Notes under the pieces: model-generated
Seen by the model: only the letters and a program-made list of their open reading frames with translations
Told to the model about the DNA's origin: nothing
Databases searched by the model: none
Translations under genes and position numbers: made by a program
In this document: positions 1 to 10,310 of the stretch, piece after piece
Numbering within the stretch: position 1 is the first letter of the stretch
Layout: each line of letters begins with the position of its first letter
Assembly: GCF_001039355.2 (NCBI RefSeq)
Contig: NW_019775548.1
Span: 144,928-208,927, forward strand
Source of the DNA: Lingula anatina
Taxonomy: Eukaryota; Brachiopoda; Lingulata; Lingulida; Lingulidae
Reading direction: 5' to 3'
DNA: 64,000 nt

Positions 1-1389
1 TCTTCTGGTACTTAAATGAAGAAGAAAATTTTGATTAACTCTTTTCTGTTTTACCAGCATTTTTTTTCAGTTTAACAAAAATCATGAATTGAACTTAATA
101 ACTTTAAAGAAATTCAAGTTGTCGAGTTACATACTGGTAGTAGTGTTTGGCAGTTGATTCCCGACTTAAAATGTAATGAATTTAAAAGGGGGAGGGAAGG
201 GGGGGGGGGGGCAGGATCAATACTCAGGCAACATTCACACAGCTCTCCAAGAATTTCGAATCTGCAGGTATAATATTTGTTCTGTCACTGTAAATGTCCG
301 CTAATGTTATTGTTATGGTGATATGGATGGATGGTTCCTTGATCTACATTCCAAAGGGGTTTTCAGTGTTTATCTTAGGGCTGGTAAATGCCTTGTGGAC
401 AGCCAGATGAGTGGGTGGGTAAAGACAGGTAGTGACCAGTACTGGTAGTGTCCACTCTAGTACAGTGACCAGAAGCCAAAGTTTCATATACCGTTAACTC
501 ATCATGTATGTACAAAGGATTATTTCAGATTGATTTTTGGATAAGTGAAGAATCTTTGAAAATTATTTTTCCATTACAGGCATTACCAGCAAAAATGTAA
601 ACAGGTCTTTTTTGTGCCTGTTTTTTTTTTTGCGTGTGTTTTTGAGTCATACTTAGACTAGAATTATTCTTGAAAAAAAAAAGAGGGATTATGTCTTGAA
701 GGGATTAACAGTTCAATAGTGTAACTTTCAAATAATTTTGTCAAATTTCCGTTCTGTTGTCATAAGTATTATCAGATAGTTTAAACAAAAGATTAACTCG
801 GCGGGGCTTTTAGACAAATTCATTGCCGATGTGATGTGATATTAACAGTTGCGTAAATAATCAGTAATGTACACAGAGGCGGTCATAGAGCAAACACCAG
901 TTTGTATTTACACTTGCGGTTCTGCACATTGGCGCTCCAGTTATGAGTATCATAAATCGTCACTTTTAATATTTCGTAGAATGCCTTTATCTTGCAAGCA
1001 CACTCTTGAAAAATTCCATGGCTAAGGAGGGGGTATACAGGTTTTGTATATATTATACCCACAATAGGCCCAGAACAAGGTTTTACCAAGCTATTTTATT
1101 TTCCTTTTTTTTAATTGTTACAATATTGCTAAATTTGTGTCCAAGTTGATACAGACATTTATTGCCCAACCAATCCAGTGATAAGAAGTTGTCAATCATG
1201 ATTACCGACAAATGTCTAAAGGGGCCCCTGAAATGTCCGAGTTTTAGGACCTGTGATATGTATATTCAGTGCATACACCAAACAGACATACCAGGAACAT
1301 AATCATCAAGCATTACTGTATACACACACAATGTCAAGTGCTTAGCTGGTTCTATCAACAGTATTGTTATCTGTGTATCTCTCTTACAG
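1..1389. other. Upstream or first intron of NSUN7; nothing coding seen
   Basis: AT-rich noncoding sequence with a G run near 200-211 and T runs near 619-630. It ends in the acceptor of NSUN7 exon 1, so at least its 3' part is intron. The small open frame at 883-1089 on the minus strand shows no family resemblance. Confidence 0.6.
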
Positions 1390-1757
1390 GTCAGAGGTCA
1401 TTATGCCGCCAATACTAGAGTTGGACAGATCTCAAGGGCTGTACGGTGTTGCTGCTGTCAGCCGTCACGCCAGCACCTCGGGGATCTCTCCGCCAAAACG
1501 GAACATGGACGAGAAACGGCCATACTCCTTTCATGATTTCAACAGAAAAGAACCCTGTCGGTATTCTCACCAAGTATTCCTCTTGGCTGGGAAAATATTC
1601 GATGCTCTGAAACACCCAGTCAAAGAGGACAATCCATATTTGAGAAAGAAACAGGAAGAACTTGATAAAAATAAAATGGTACAGGTGCCTAAATTGGATT
1701 TTCCTGATGGGAAAACGAAGCGACTGACATTTGAGCTGTCTTTTGCTACTTTGAAAT
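1390..1757 (+). CDS. NSUN7: NSUN7 exon 1 (13 nt 5'UTR plus start, residues 1-118)
   Basis: Acceptor AG at 1388-1389 after a pyrimidine tract; ATG at 1403; donor GTGAGT begins at 1758, phase 1. No in-frame stop separates the acceptor from the ATG, so upstream coding sequence cannot be fully excluded. The distance from this ATG to the conserved core matches what is known for the vertebrate protein, which favours this start. Confidence 0.85.
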
Positions 1758-4700
1758 GTGAGTATAATTGGATTTTTTTTTATTTTTTTCACCTGTTGTA
1801 TGAGCTTTCAGGTACTAGTATGCATAGCATGTTATCTCCTTTAATGTTTTTTTTTTCAACATAATACACTTTGTTTGAATCTTGATCAGATAATCATATC
1901 GTAAATGATAGTTAAGGTCCAAAGATTAAAAAAAAATTAAATTGTTTTTTATTTCATTACTCTTTGTGTTACTTTAAGAATTTTAATTAAATTCAAAAGC
2001 TACTGTAAAATTAACAATTAAAGATTTGTATTCAAAATTTGTTGTCTGTCAGGACTTGGGTGCCTAAAACAAATGTCGTGTCGTAACTTTGGTCTGCTGT
2101 TTGCATTCATCAGTGAAAGAAAATTATATGGCAACTGTCAAGCAGACTGATATCAATACTCTTTAGTGTTTTAGTAGATTAGTTACTTGGCAGGTTTTGC
2201 ATAATTTAGTACTGTGTTAATTAAGTCTTGAACTCCTCATCTCGCGTGTGTATCGCAGCGACAGTGGTATTAATCTCACCTAGAACTGTAGGAGTGGAAG
2301 AACTTCTTGATTAAGATATGAGCTGTTGGCTGAAATTGCCCGGCACTCAGGAACAGCATAGGCGTGTTTTCTTTTTTTTTTTTTTTGTCTGCTTATGTTC
2401 TCTTTTTTATATAGTTTTATAGTTGTAGCTGCCTTGATGTTGACAAAATTCTGTTTTTTTTTTCTTTTATGTTTAGCTTGCAAAGTTTGAGATATAAAAG
2501 CACCACAATAAGGGGATGGCATGTGTTGATAAAAGTGACTGTAATGACTTTAAGTAATTGACATGGCAGTGTTGCAGGTATTTTATGTTGAAGATAAAGC
2601 TCAGTTTGGTTCTAAGGGAGTTTACATGATTTTGAAGTTTCATATTTTTTCAGATTGGGAATTTTTTAAGATACTTGTATTTTTAAGTTTTAATGCATAT
2701 TTGAGAAAATGATGGATGGAAATTTATGCTGTGTCATACCGACATGAACCTTTACTTAAAAATCAAATGAGACAGTTGACATGCCTTTCTTTGTCATACA
2801 TTTTAGAATATATATATTGCTTTTCACATTGGCACACATAGTGCAGTTTTAATCGCCAGTAAGTTAATATATTCTTGTCACCCTAAACTTGACACAGTGT
2901 CATTGGGAGATTAATTCAAGAGGGTGAAAGCTTAAGATTCCTGCACTATCCTATTGTATCCAGGCGTCTCTGCTATTCGATAGGTCGTCTCAATAATTTA
3001 AAAATCTAAAAGAAAACAAAACCATGTTGTGTATGGACAGACATGAGGGTTGTGTTCAACAATGGGATTAACTTTATCCCCGTTTTCTTGGTGGGTGAGG
3101 AGGTCTGTAAAACAGCAGGATTAAATTGAACTTTGATTGGTAGGAAGATTTTTGTCTCGTGAGAAAAGCCACTTGAGATTTGGATGTTATTTAAGATATT
3201 TCTGTTCTTACATGAAGATCTCTGTATGTAGTAATCCATCCAGAAGCATTGACATTTATTTGGTTTTAATCTAGCCATCTAATACAAACAGGTTTTACTG
3301 ATCTTGTATATGTGATTATCATCTTATTATCTTTCTTTCCCTTTGCCCTGTCACTTTTCAGAACTTAATTGATTTTCTCACTTGAACCATTTAGCTTTCT
3401 TTAATGAGCAATGATCTTTTTAAAAGTTAAAAAAAGTCATTTGGCTCAATTTTTCATCTATAGACCAACATAGACATACTTACACTTAAAATATAATATT
3501 GTGCAAATAAAATAAGTGCAAGTGCTTATGCTACATGTTGAACTGTAGTCCAGTTGAATTAACAGCTGGAATTATTATAGGATATAGAATCTGAATCTCT
3601 CATATTTTTTTCTTCAGATCAAAATTTACTGGAGGACCTTTTGGATGATTGTGCAATCATGTCTCAGTTCCCTGAGGTAAATATTTTCAATTTTATGAGA
3701 ATTTATTGTGAGTTAAATCAATGTTGAATAGAAAATTACTTGAGGATATTGCGCGTTTTGATCCTAAATATTTATTAAGGCAACAAGTATAGAAATCTAA
3801 TAATTATTGCCTTCTGTACTATGAAAGAATTATGTCATTATTTTTGTATTAAGTCATTTGTTAGGCCATGTTGCTGTGTTTGGTTTTAAGCACAGGTGTA
3901 AAATCATTGAGTGGGGGTAAAATTTAGTTATAGTGTGCTTAATAACAAGAGCACATCCAGTAGCAATGGAGGCATAACATCACATTCTTATCTACCACAA
4001 TCAAATGTTATATGCAGCGCACCAAAGGGACAGATTGAATAAGCCATCCTTACAGCATCCTTTACCACAAATATGAATTAAAAAATCTTGAGAACTATTC
4101 CTCAGTTTGCTGTAAAATAAAAAAAAAAAAAAGATAACAATAGCAAAATTTTAAATCTCAGTATTATTGTAATGCTGATGGAGATTTTTCAAAAATATTT
4201 GGGTTTTGAGTTACTAAACCTTAATTTGCATTCATAAATGAAAATTATCTAACACAAGCCGAAATACTTTTATACCGTTAGCTTATGGCCAACCTGGATG
4301 TAGGCCTTCGTTAAACTGATGTGAGTAGATGTTGACACTCACTGACCGCTACCCTTTTATAAACTACCAAGCTAATGAACATTTTTGCTCACTTAATTTG
4401 CCTTTCTTTCAGTTCAGGGAAGACTTTGGTTTGGTCATGGTCATCCTGAACGACTTCCAAAACAGAAAATTCCAGCAACGCACGCCGCTTCCAGGCGAGA
4501 CGCTGGATCCACACATCACAGAGATAGAGCAGGCTTTGTACTCTGTGAAAACCAAACTGAATGCTTCCCTGGCCAGAAACAGAATCAAGTATAATGCTCT
4601 GTCTATAGAGAGCTTGCTGCCAGCGGCTGTACAGGAACAGAGTGAAGTAGGCTCACATCTACCTGTGTTTGTCTGGGTGAATCTGCTCAAAACAAGGTAA

Positions 4701-7700
4701 CTGTTTGCAATAAAATTTTCTTCACACAGAAGCTAAAAATGAGAGACTTGACTACCAGTACTACATTGTTTGTGTGTTTCATTGATTTTTTTAGGTGTTG
4801 TTTTAGGAAACTATTTTTGTATTTATTTAATTTTGAATGCTTAACATAGCTGATGAAATTGATGTATTACTTCAAAATGATATGGTTTTGAATATTCATT
4901 ACTAGTATGGTTGCAAAGTAGGCTTTTTAAACAGATTAATATTTTAATATTTCTTCCTAGTCAAAAGAATGTTGAAAATTATTTAATGTTTCCTAGGGTT
5001 GAATATCAGCAGTGCAGACAAGATTCTTAACAAAAATTTAAGCCCCATTTTCAGGGTTTAAGGACATTTTTAAAAATGTGTTAACAAGAAGCTGGGCTTT
5101 TTACAATTATTTATTAAGAAAATTATCTTTCACATTTATTCCAGCATTCAATCAGTAGTGGAGCATTTCAAAGAAGATGGCTTCCACTTTCGTAACTTCG
5201 ATTCAGATGAGCAGATAGTTGGCAACCAGTTCTGGGCAGACGTTCACTGCAGCAATGTTCTGACTTTTGCTGCCGAAAAACGTCAGGAAATCTCCCAGCA
5301 TCCTCTAGTAGAGTGTGGCCATATTGTTGTCCAGGTGGAGAATTTTTTTTTTTGTATAGATATGTATAAACCACGTGTTTCTTAAAATTTTATTATGGAG
5401 TAGGCTGTTCATTAAGCATATTTACTTGTTTGGCAATTTATTATTTTTTTAAAGAAACTAATCAATCTAACAAAGGAAATAGATTTTTTTAAATATTTTC
5501 TGAGTAGAAGAATTACTTAAAAGTATCAGTTTGACCTTCTCTAATTTTATAGAAAATTCAGAATGATCACACTTTGCATTTGAAATAAGAAGGCAAATTT
5601 GACAGCATTTTTAACATACAATTTTTTAATTATATTGATTTAGGACAAGTCCAGTTGTCTGGGTCCTCACTCCATAAAGGCAGTGGTCAGTGAAGGTGAT
5701 GACATTGCAGTGGCCAATGTGACCTCTGGACTGACCCTGGCCCATGTGTCCAGTTTGACCCAGGAGACCTGCGGGACAATATATGGCTTTGGTGTCCAGT
5801 CAGATGACCACCTTGCTCAGGTCAAGGAGACACTGAAGCATCTTGGTGCTAACAGTATCCTTTTATTAGGGTGTAGATATTCTGTGTGTGTTAGATATTC
5901 TGTGTGTGTGTGGGGTGGGGGGGGGGGGGGTAGAAGTTTGGTATTTGAGGGAAGGGAAGCTTTAGAATAATGATACAGTAAACGAAGGTACTACAAACTA
6001 ACATGTTTTGCTGTTATACTTGTAGTAATGAAATTACAGGATTTTTGCCTACTGAAATATTTGTGACATTTTAAAAGCATATTCAATTTGGTAAAACATG
6101 TATGCAGGATTTTCAGCCTGGTGTTGCTTTTAAATCATTGTTTTGTAGTAAAAAAAAGTTCTAAAAATATCCCTACTGGCACTGCATCAGGTAATAAGAG
6201 TCTTGCACAGTTGATATATTCCTTGACTGGTTACCCCAGATGTAAAGCTGATAATGGAAGAGTTTAGTAGTGTAGCTCCAGATGATGTGAGGTTTAGGAA
6301 TGTGAAAGCCATCCTGGTCACAGCCAAGTGCAGCAAGTCTGGTATCAGTAACCCTGTGGATTTTATTGTCAATGAAGGAGAAGGTAGGTGCTGTTTTTTT
6401 AAATAATTTTTTTAATTAAATTTAATTTTTTAATAAATGAGTTTCTTTTTATTAACATGTAACCATTGATGTTTTGATTGGTGGGTTGATATGTGGATAA
6501 ATAAACTGATTGTATTTTTAAAGTAAAAAGAAAAATGGCAGGCGTTGCCACATATATTCATACATGCACCAGTAAATCAGTCTGATAGATGTAAAAAAGT
6601 TAGTTTTGTCACAGGGTTGATCCGATTTTTAAAAATTTTCATAAAAAAGTGAACATTTTAAACTTAAAGTTAAAATATACTGTACAATTTTTGCCTGCCT
6701 CACAAGTCTCAAATCAGATGGAAATGATATAAATTTTATTGATACACATATTTTTCAAAATGTAATTTTTGAATGGTCATTAAAAAAATTATTGTTTAAC
6801 CAGACATGTCAATCTTGAAGAACTTGTCTGTGGGAGAGACGGACATCTCCAGGATGGGAGAAATGATGGCCAATAATGGGGCTGCTCTCAGACATGCCAT
6901 GAGATGTAAGTATATTGACCAATCACACAGTCTTTTTCATGTGTTTAGGATGACATACATTTTTCTCCTAAGTTTAACATATGACATAGTTCATGATAAT
7001 GATCAGAGAAGATGAGGCACCAGATGATGTATACATGTGATTTTTTTTTCTCAGTACCTCGAGTACAAGCAGTAGTCTATACGACACACTCAATAGTGTC
7101 CAGAGAGAACGACGATGTCATCACAAGAGCCATCCACGCAATAAATACAATCAACCAACAAAACAACAACCGAAAATGCCAGTTCAGGATCATTCCTCCA
7201 GTCATTCCTATTGTGGAGAAAGACCTGGAGTCGAGTCCTCGCACTGTGAGAGACAGGTTTCTCAAGTTTGAGAAGACACCAAAAATGACAGGGTGCTTTT
7301 GTGCAGTAGTGGGACGAGAGGTATGGAAATGCATTGCAATAAGCATATCAGATATCCCATGTCCGTATTGGAGACTTATGTTTTACAAAATTAAACAGCT
7401 TATGTTATTATTTGTTTTGATGTGCAGTTTTGCTGATGGCATATGTATGAATACTTAATCTTAACATTGGATGACTTAATTTAATGCTCCCATATATGTG
7501 TATTATATATATAAAAATAAATACTTGGGTGATTTCTGTTAACGCAGTATTGTTGCTAAATGATATTTTAAAACACAACAGAAATATTTAGTACTTTAGT
7601 GGTATCTTTTTATGTGACATTCCATTTTTTTAGGCTGAGGATAAACAGGAAGCTGCTAAGGATGTCCTTGCAAGGGCCAGAGCTATGGGAATACTTGGTG

Positions 7701-8050
7701 GTGAAGAAAAGATGGACGTTGATGATGACAACAATAAACCAAACAGCAAACCTCGCAAGAAGTCACCAAAAAGAGCCAAGAGTAGTTTTGTAGCCAGGAA
7801 AAGCGGGTTATCGCCCCAGCGGAAGGCCACAGTCTCGTTGCCGAATGCGCATGTTACCAAGCAGCATCAGTCACACTCGCCTGCTGTTAAAGTTCCGAAG
7901 AAATCAGGCGTGGCTTTTGGCTCCGGTGTTGCCTTGAAGGAAAAGAAGAGGGAATCTGTTGTTTCTACGTCAAAGTCTACGCAAGCTGCGACAGCTAAAA
8001 CAAAAACAATGGAGCTTCACATAGTGAACCATCCGAAACCTTTCAGGTGA
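1403..8050 (+). CDS. NSUN7: NSUN7-like NOL1/NOP2/Sun RNA methyltransferase homologue (whole gene, 9 coding exons)
   Basis: Joined exons 1403-1757, 3618-3676, 4413-4696, 5145-5334, 5644-5854, 6240-6383, 6804-6905, 7055-7320 and 7634-8050 total 2028 nt, an open frame of 675 residues plus TGA; all junctions are GT-AG and in phase. Human NSUN7 is about 718 residues. Family-like segments seen in order: RYSHQVFLLAGKIFDAL (residues about 50-70), FELSFATLKYQNLLEDLLDDC (about 110-130), DFQNRKFQ, ARNRIKYNALSIESLLP (about 190-205), DKSSCLGPHSIKAVV (about 297-311), GVQS, SNPVDFIVNEGED (about 403-415) and AKDVLARARAMGILGG near 545. These follow the NSUN7 order; NSUN5 is the next closest relative. The family transfers methyl from SAM to cytosine C5 of RNA. 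Here the SAM-binding loop (about 316-330) lacks the usual Pro/Gly/Lys pattern and the motif VI cysteine is His460, so catalytic activity is doubtful. Motif IV Cys397 remains. The C-terminal 130 residues are Lys/Ser-rich and probably disordered. The start is the first ATG of exon 1, but that exon begins with an acceptor, so a 5' noncoding exon lies upstream. Confidence 0.93.
3618..3676 (+). CDS. NSUN7: NSUN7 exon 2
   Basis: A 59-nt exon between TTCTTCAG and GTAAAT. It completes a Tyr codon and reads QNLLEDLLDDCAIMSQFPE, matching the helical segment before the DFQxRKFQ motif. Ends in phase 0. Confidence 0.9.
4413..4696 (+). CDS. NSUN7: NSUN7 exon 3
   Basis: Flanked by TTTCTTTCAG and GTAACT; 284 nt, phase 0 to 2. 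Encodes FREDFGLVMVILNDFQNRKFQ and the basic helix ARNRIKYNALSIESLLP, then LPVFVWVNLLKT, the conserved strand before the methyltransferase core. Confidence 0.92.
5145..5334 (+). CDS. NSUN7: NSUN7 exon 4
   Basis: Acceptor TTATTCCAG, donor GTGGAG; 190 nt, phase 2 to 0. Encodes the RNA-binding-side region SVVEHFKEDGFHFRNF and ends HPLVECGHIVVQ, equivalent to the GHLILQ strand preceding DKSS in NSUN5/NSUN7. Confidence 0.92.
5644..5854 (+). CDS. NSUN7: NSUN7 exon 5 (degenerate SAM-binding motif I)
   Basis: 211 nt, phase 0 to 1, donor GTATCC. Starts DKSSCLGPHSIKAVV. The place where active NSUN enzymes have a DxCAAPGxKT-type loop reads AVANVTSGLTLAHVSSL: no Cys, Pro or Lys of the consensus remains. 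This fits the known degeneracy of the NSUN7 subfamily. Confidence 0.9.
6240..6383 (+). CDS. NSUN7: NSUN7 exon 6 (motif IV, Cys397)
   Basis: 144 nt between CCCCAG and GTAGGT, phase 1 to 1. Contains VKAILVTAKCSKSGISNPVD, aligning with the PSCSGSG motif IV of NSUN5; the cysteine is kept but flanking Pro and Gly are lost. Confidence 0.92.
6804..6905 (+). CDS. NSUN7: NSUN7 exon 7
   Basis: 102 nt between AACCAG and GTAAGT, phase 1 to 1. Encodes the helix leading into LRHAMR, equivalent to the conserved 'xLxHAMxF' helix before motif VI. Confidence 0.9.
7055..7320 (+). CDS. NSUN7: NSUN7 exon 8 (motif VI, Cys replaced by His460)
   Basis: 266 nt between TTCTCAG and GTATGG, phase 1 to 0. Reads VQAVVYTTHSIVSRENDDVI; in active family members the tetrapeptide is TCS-type and carries the nucleophile. 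The codon is CAC at 7086-7088. The remainder encodes the final core strands, through GCFCAVVGRE. Confidence 0.93.
7634..8050 (+). CDS. NSUN7: NSUN7 exon 9 (Lys/Ser-rich C-terminal tail and stop)
   Basis: Acceptor TTTTTTAG; 138 codons plus TGA at 8048-8050. Begins AEDKQEAAKDVLARARAMGILGG, shared in outline with vertebrate NSUN7, then a basic low-complexity tail (KPRKKSPKRAK) that could act as a nuclear localisation signal. The stop overlaps a CAG/GTGAAT that resembles a donor; no downstream exon is needed to explain the frame. Confidence 0.88.
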   Translation, partial: AEDKQEAAKDVLARARAMGILGGEEKMDVDDDNNKPNSKPRKKSPKRAKSSFVARKSGLSPQRKATVSLPNAHVTKQHQSHSPAVKVPKKSGVAFGSGVALKEKKRESVVSTSKSTQAATAKTKTMELHIVNHPKPFR

Positions 8051-9455
8051 ATTGATAAACGGAGAAAGCTTGACTTTAACATGTTTGCACCTTTTGATGC
8101 AGGAGTGATGAATCTGCACATAACATTTGGACTTATGATTTTTATTTGTGCTGAATCAACTTTACTAATTCACTTTTTTGTAGTGTTTAGTTTGAGGATA
8201 AGACTACTTTGAACTTCACTGTTCATTTAATCTCTCTCTCTCTCTCTTTTTAAAATTAATTTGATTGGATGCACATGCAATTATAAGCTCTTGAAATTTG
8301 CTTAGGTTCATGCTTAATATAAACAATTGCTTCTCTATAATCCTTTTAAAAAACAATACTAAAAACAATTGTATCAGTTATATATATATATATTCAGCAA
8401 TGAACTTTAAATAACTATAATAATAATACATGCACTGATGTACAGTTTGAATGATTTTTGCCTTTAGCTCATTTGCAGATATTTAAATCCAGCTTTGAAT
8501 GATAGAGGTGCTGTTTGCCAACTATCTTTCTATATAATTGACTCCTAATGACAAATAAACAAATGCTTCCTTTTAGTTAATCAGTAGTTGACATTTTTTA
8601 TAGAAGATTAACAAATTTAATTTGATTGATTGTTTTGATTCTGTTCTTTTTAATTTTCTTCATAATAAACTTATGCATTAAAGATTTAATCAACTTTCAG
8701 GCAAGTGCCTGACCCCCCCCCCCCCCCCTCCAGCAAATTTTAGATCATCTACATGGGTCTTGATTATCACTGAGGGCTTTGTTTTCAGGAAGCTAACTGC
8801 AATTAACTTTACAATATGTTACAGTATTACATTTTGCTTTGCCTTTTAACTGAATTCAGGTGCATTCAAAACCATGCTAATTTAGACAGGAAATGGTCTT
8901 ATTTGAAATCTACAGTTTAACTTGGTTTGGTTGTGAAAGCACCTTGAACAGTTTATACTAGCTGCAGTGATCACTGATTCACACTTATCTGTTTGGAGTG
9001 TCTTTAATTCTTCAACTTTACTGCACAGGTAATTAGACTGAGTTTTTGAAATTTTCTTTTTCATAAATATTGTTTGTTGAATTTGTTGCAGAGATGTTAA
9101 TTAATAATTGTTAATTTTGCTATTTTTAAAATTGTCGTTCACTGCTGTACCTTTGCCAATTAAAACATTGTCAAAATAAAATTGATGATGAAAGGCAATT
9201 GATGATTAAGGCAACCAATGAAGACATTCAGATGGCATACTAAATAGAACATTTAACTCAATTCAACTTGAATGCATTGCATTATACTTATATTTTTCTG
9301 TTTTTCATAGCAAAAAGAAGTAACCGATTGGAAGCTGAGACAAGAGGATGAGGACAAGGAGGAGAACAAACTACTATGTCCAGTAATAGTACATGTACCC
9401 ATACAAACTTGGAAATACGTGCTTTTCCACTAATGCTGACTTCGAAATAAAAAAT

Positions 9456-9604
9456 CAGGGGCGGATTGAAGCCTTCTGGGCCTTTCAAAAGATGGTCAGA
9501 TTTTCAAGTTTACATTGATGGGTATCTAATTTTGGATAGCTAGAGGATGGATCTACAAGGATACTTTGGAAGACTGTCAGAAAATTTCTCTGGATCGGCC
9601 CCTG
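9456..9604. mobile_element. Short MITE with CAGGGGCGGAT-type terminal inverted repeats
   Basis: Begins CAGGGGCGGATT and ends GGATCGGCCCCTG, an imperfect terminal inverted repeat. It is flanked on both sides by AAAAT (9451-9455 and 9605-9609), a 5-bp target-site duplication. 149 bp, no coding capacity. CAGG...CCTG ends with 5-bp duplications fit a non-autonomous hAT-like element (hAT5 type), but the superfamily is inference. Confidence 0.7.
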
Positions 9605-9896
9605 AAAATGCTATTTTAAACTACCAGGCTATGATGGAATTGACTGCTGAACCTCCAGTTTTAATTGTGTCAAATTGTTTATGTTGTTTTTTAAGTTTGT
9701 CTTATATTAAGATGATATTTAAGTTAATCTGTTTTGTTTGATAAGATGGCATACAGAAAATCAAAATTAATCTTTGATGGCAATTTATGTTCTCAGTTTA
9801 TTTTTGTCATACTTTTATAATTAATTCATATTTTAAAACAACTCCGAGTTTATAAATAGTGGCATTTTGTAAAGCATTCATTTTTTAATATGTAAT

Positions 9897-9926
9897 CAAA
9901 TCAAATCAAATCAAATCAAATCAAAT
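9897..9926. repeat. (AATCA)n microsatellite
   Basis: Six tandem copies of a 5-bp AATCA/TCAAA unit within the NSUN7 3'UTR. Confidence 0.9.
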
Positions 9927-10292
9927 ATCTGAAACAAAAGAATTAATTGAGGTCAATTCTCAGTCTTCCGAGCACACCATTTTGCAAATAAGCAGAGCCC
10001 TAGTGTGTAATGTTTTCAAAACACCCCGAGTCTAAAGACGGGCATTGTATAGTTGTAAGTTGAGTTTTTACTTACAGAGGAGACATTCATATTGCTTAAA
10101 ATTAAATAAGAGTTGGCATTGTTTACAATACTCAGGGTTTTGTCTCCATGACTGTGACGTGCAGGTGCTGAGACATATAGCAAATGACAATTGTTGCCAT
10201 TTTTTTTTTTTTTTTTTTGGTTTCATGTACCAAGCAAGACACTTGTTCATTTATGAACTTCATTGTTTCATGTTCAGTATTGTTTATTATTG

Positions 10293-10298
10293 AATAAA
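10293..10298 (+). terminator. Candidate polyadenylation signal AATAAA for NSUN7
   Basis: AATAAA followed within 20 nt by a GTGTTTG/TATATTTTTG-type downstream element. It is the most distal of several candidates, so proximal sites may be used as well. Confidence 0.4.
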
Positions 10299-10310
10299 AT
10301 GTGTTTGAAG

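Larger units (their letters stand above)
8051..10310 (+). other. NSUN7: Probable NSUN7 3'UTR
   Basis: No exon is recognised downstream of the stop. AATAAA hexamers occur at 8554, 8664, 9175, 9446 and 10293; the last, followed by GT/T-rich sequence, is a good end for the longest transcript. The stretch contains a C run (8714-8728), (TC)n at 8231-8246, a MITE at 9456-9604 and a pentanucleotide repeat near 9897-9926. Confidence 0.45.

Noticed and set aside
8039-8056. CAG/GTGAAT at the NSUN7 stop as a splice donor to further exons
   Set aside because: The TGA is in frame at this point and no downstream exon with family similarity was found.
9288-9741. Open frames on both strands downstream of NSUN7
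   Set aside because: They overlap the MITE at 9456-9604 and the 3'UTR; no conserved peptide.
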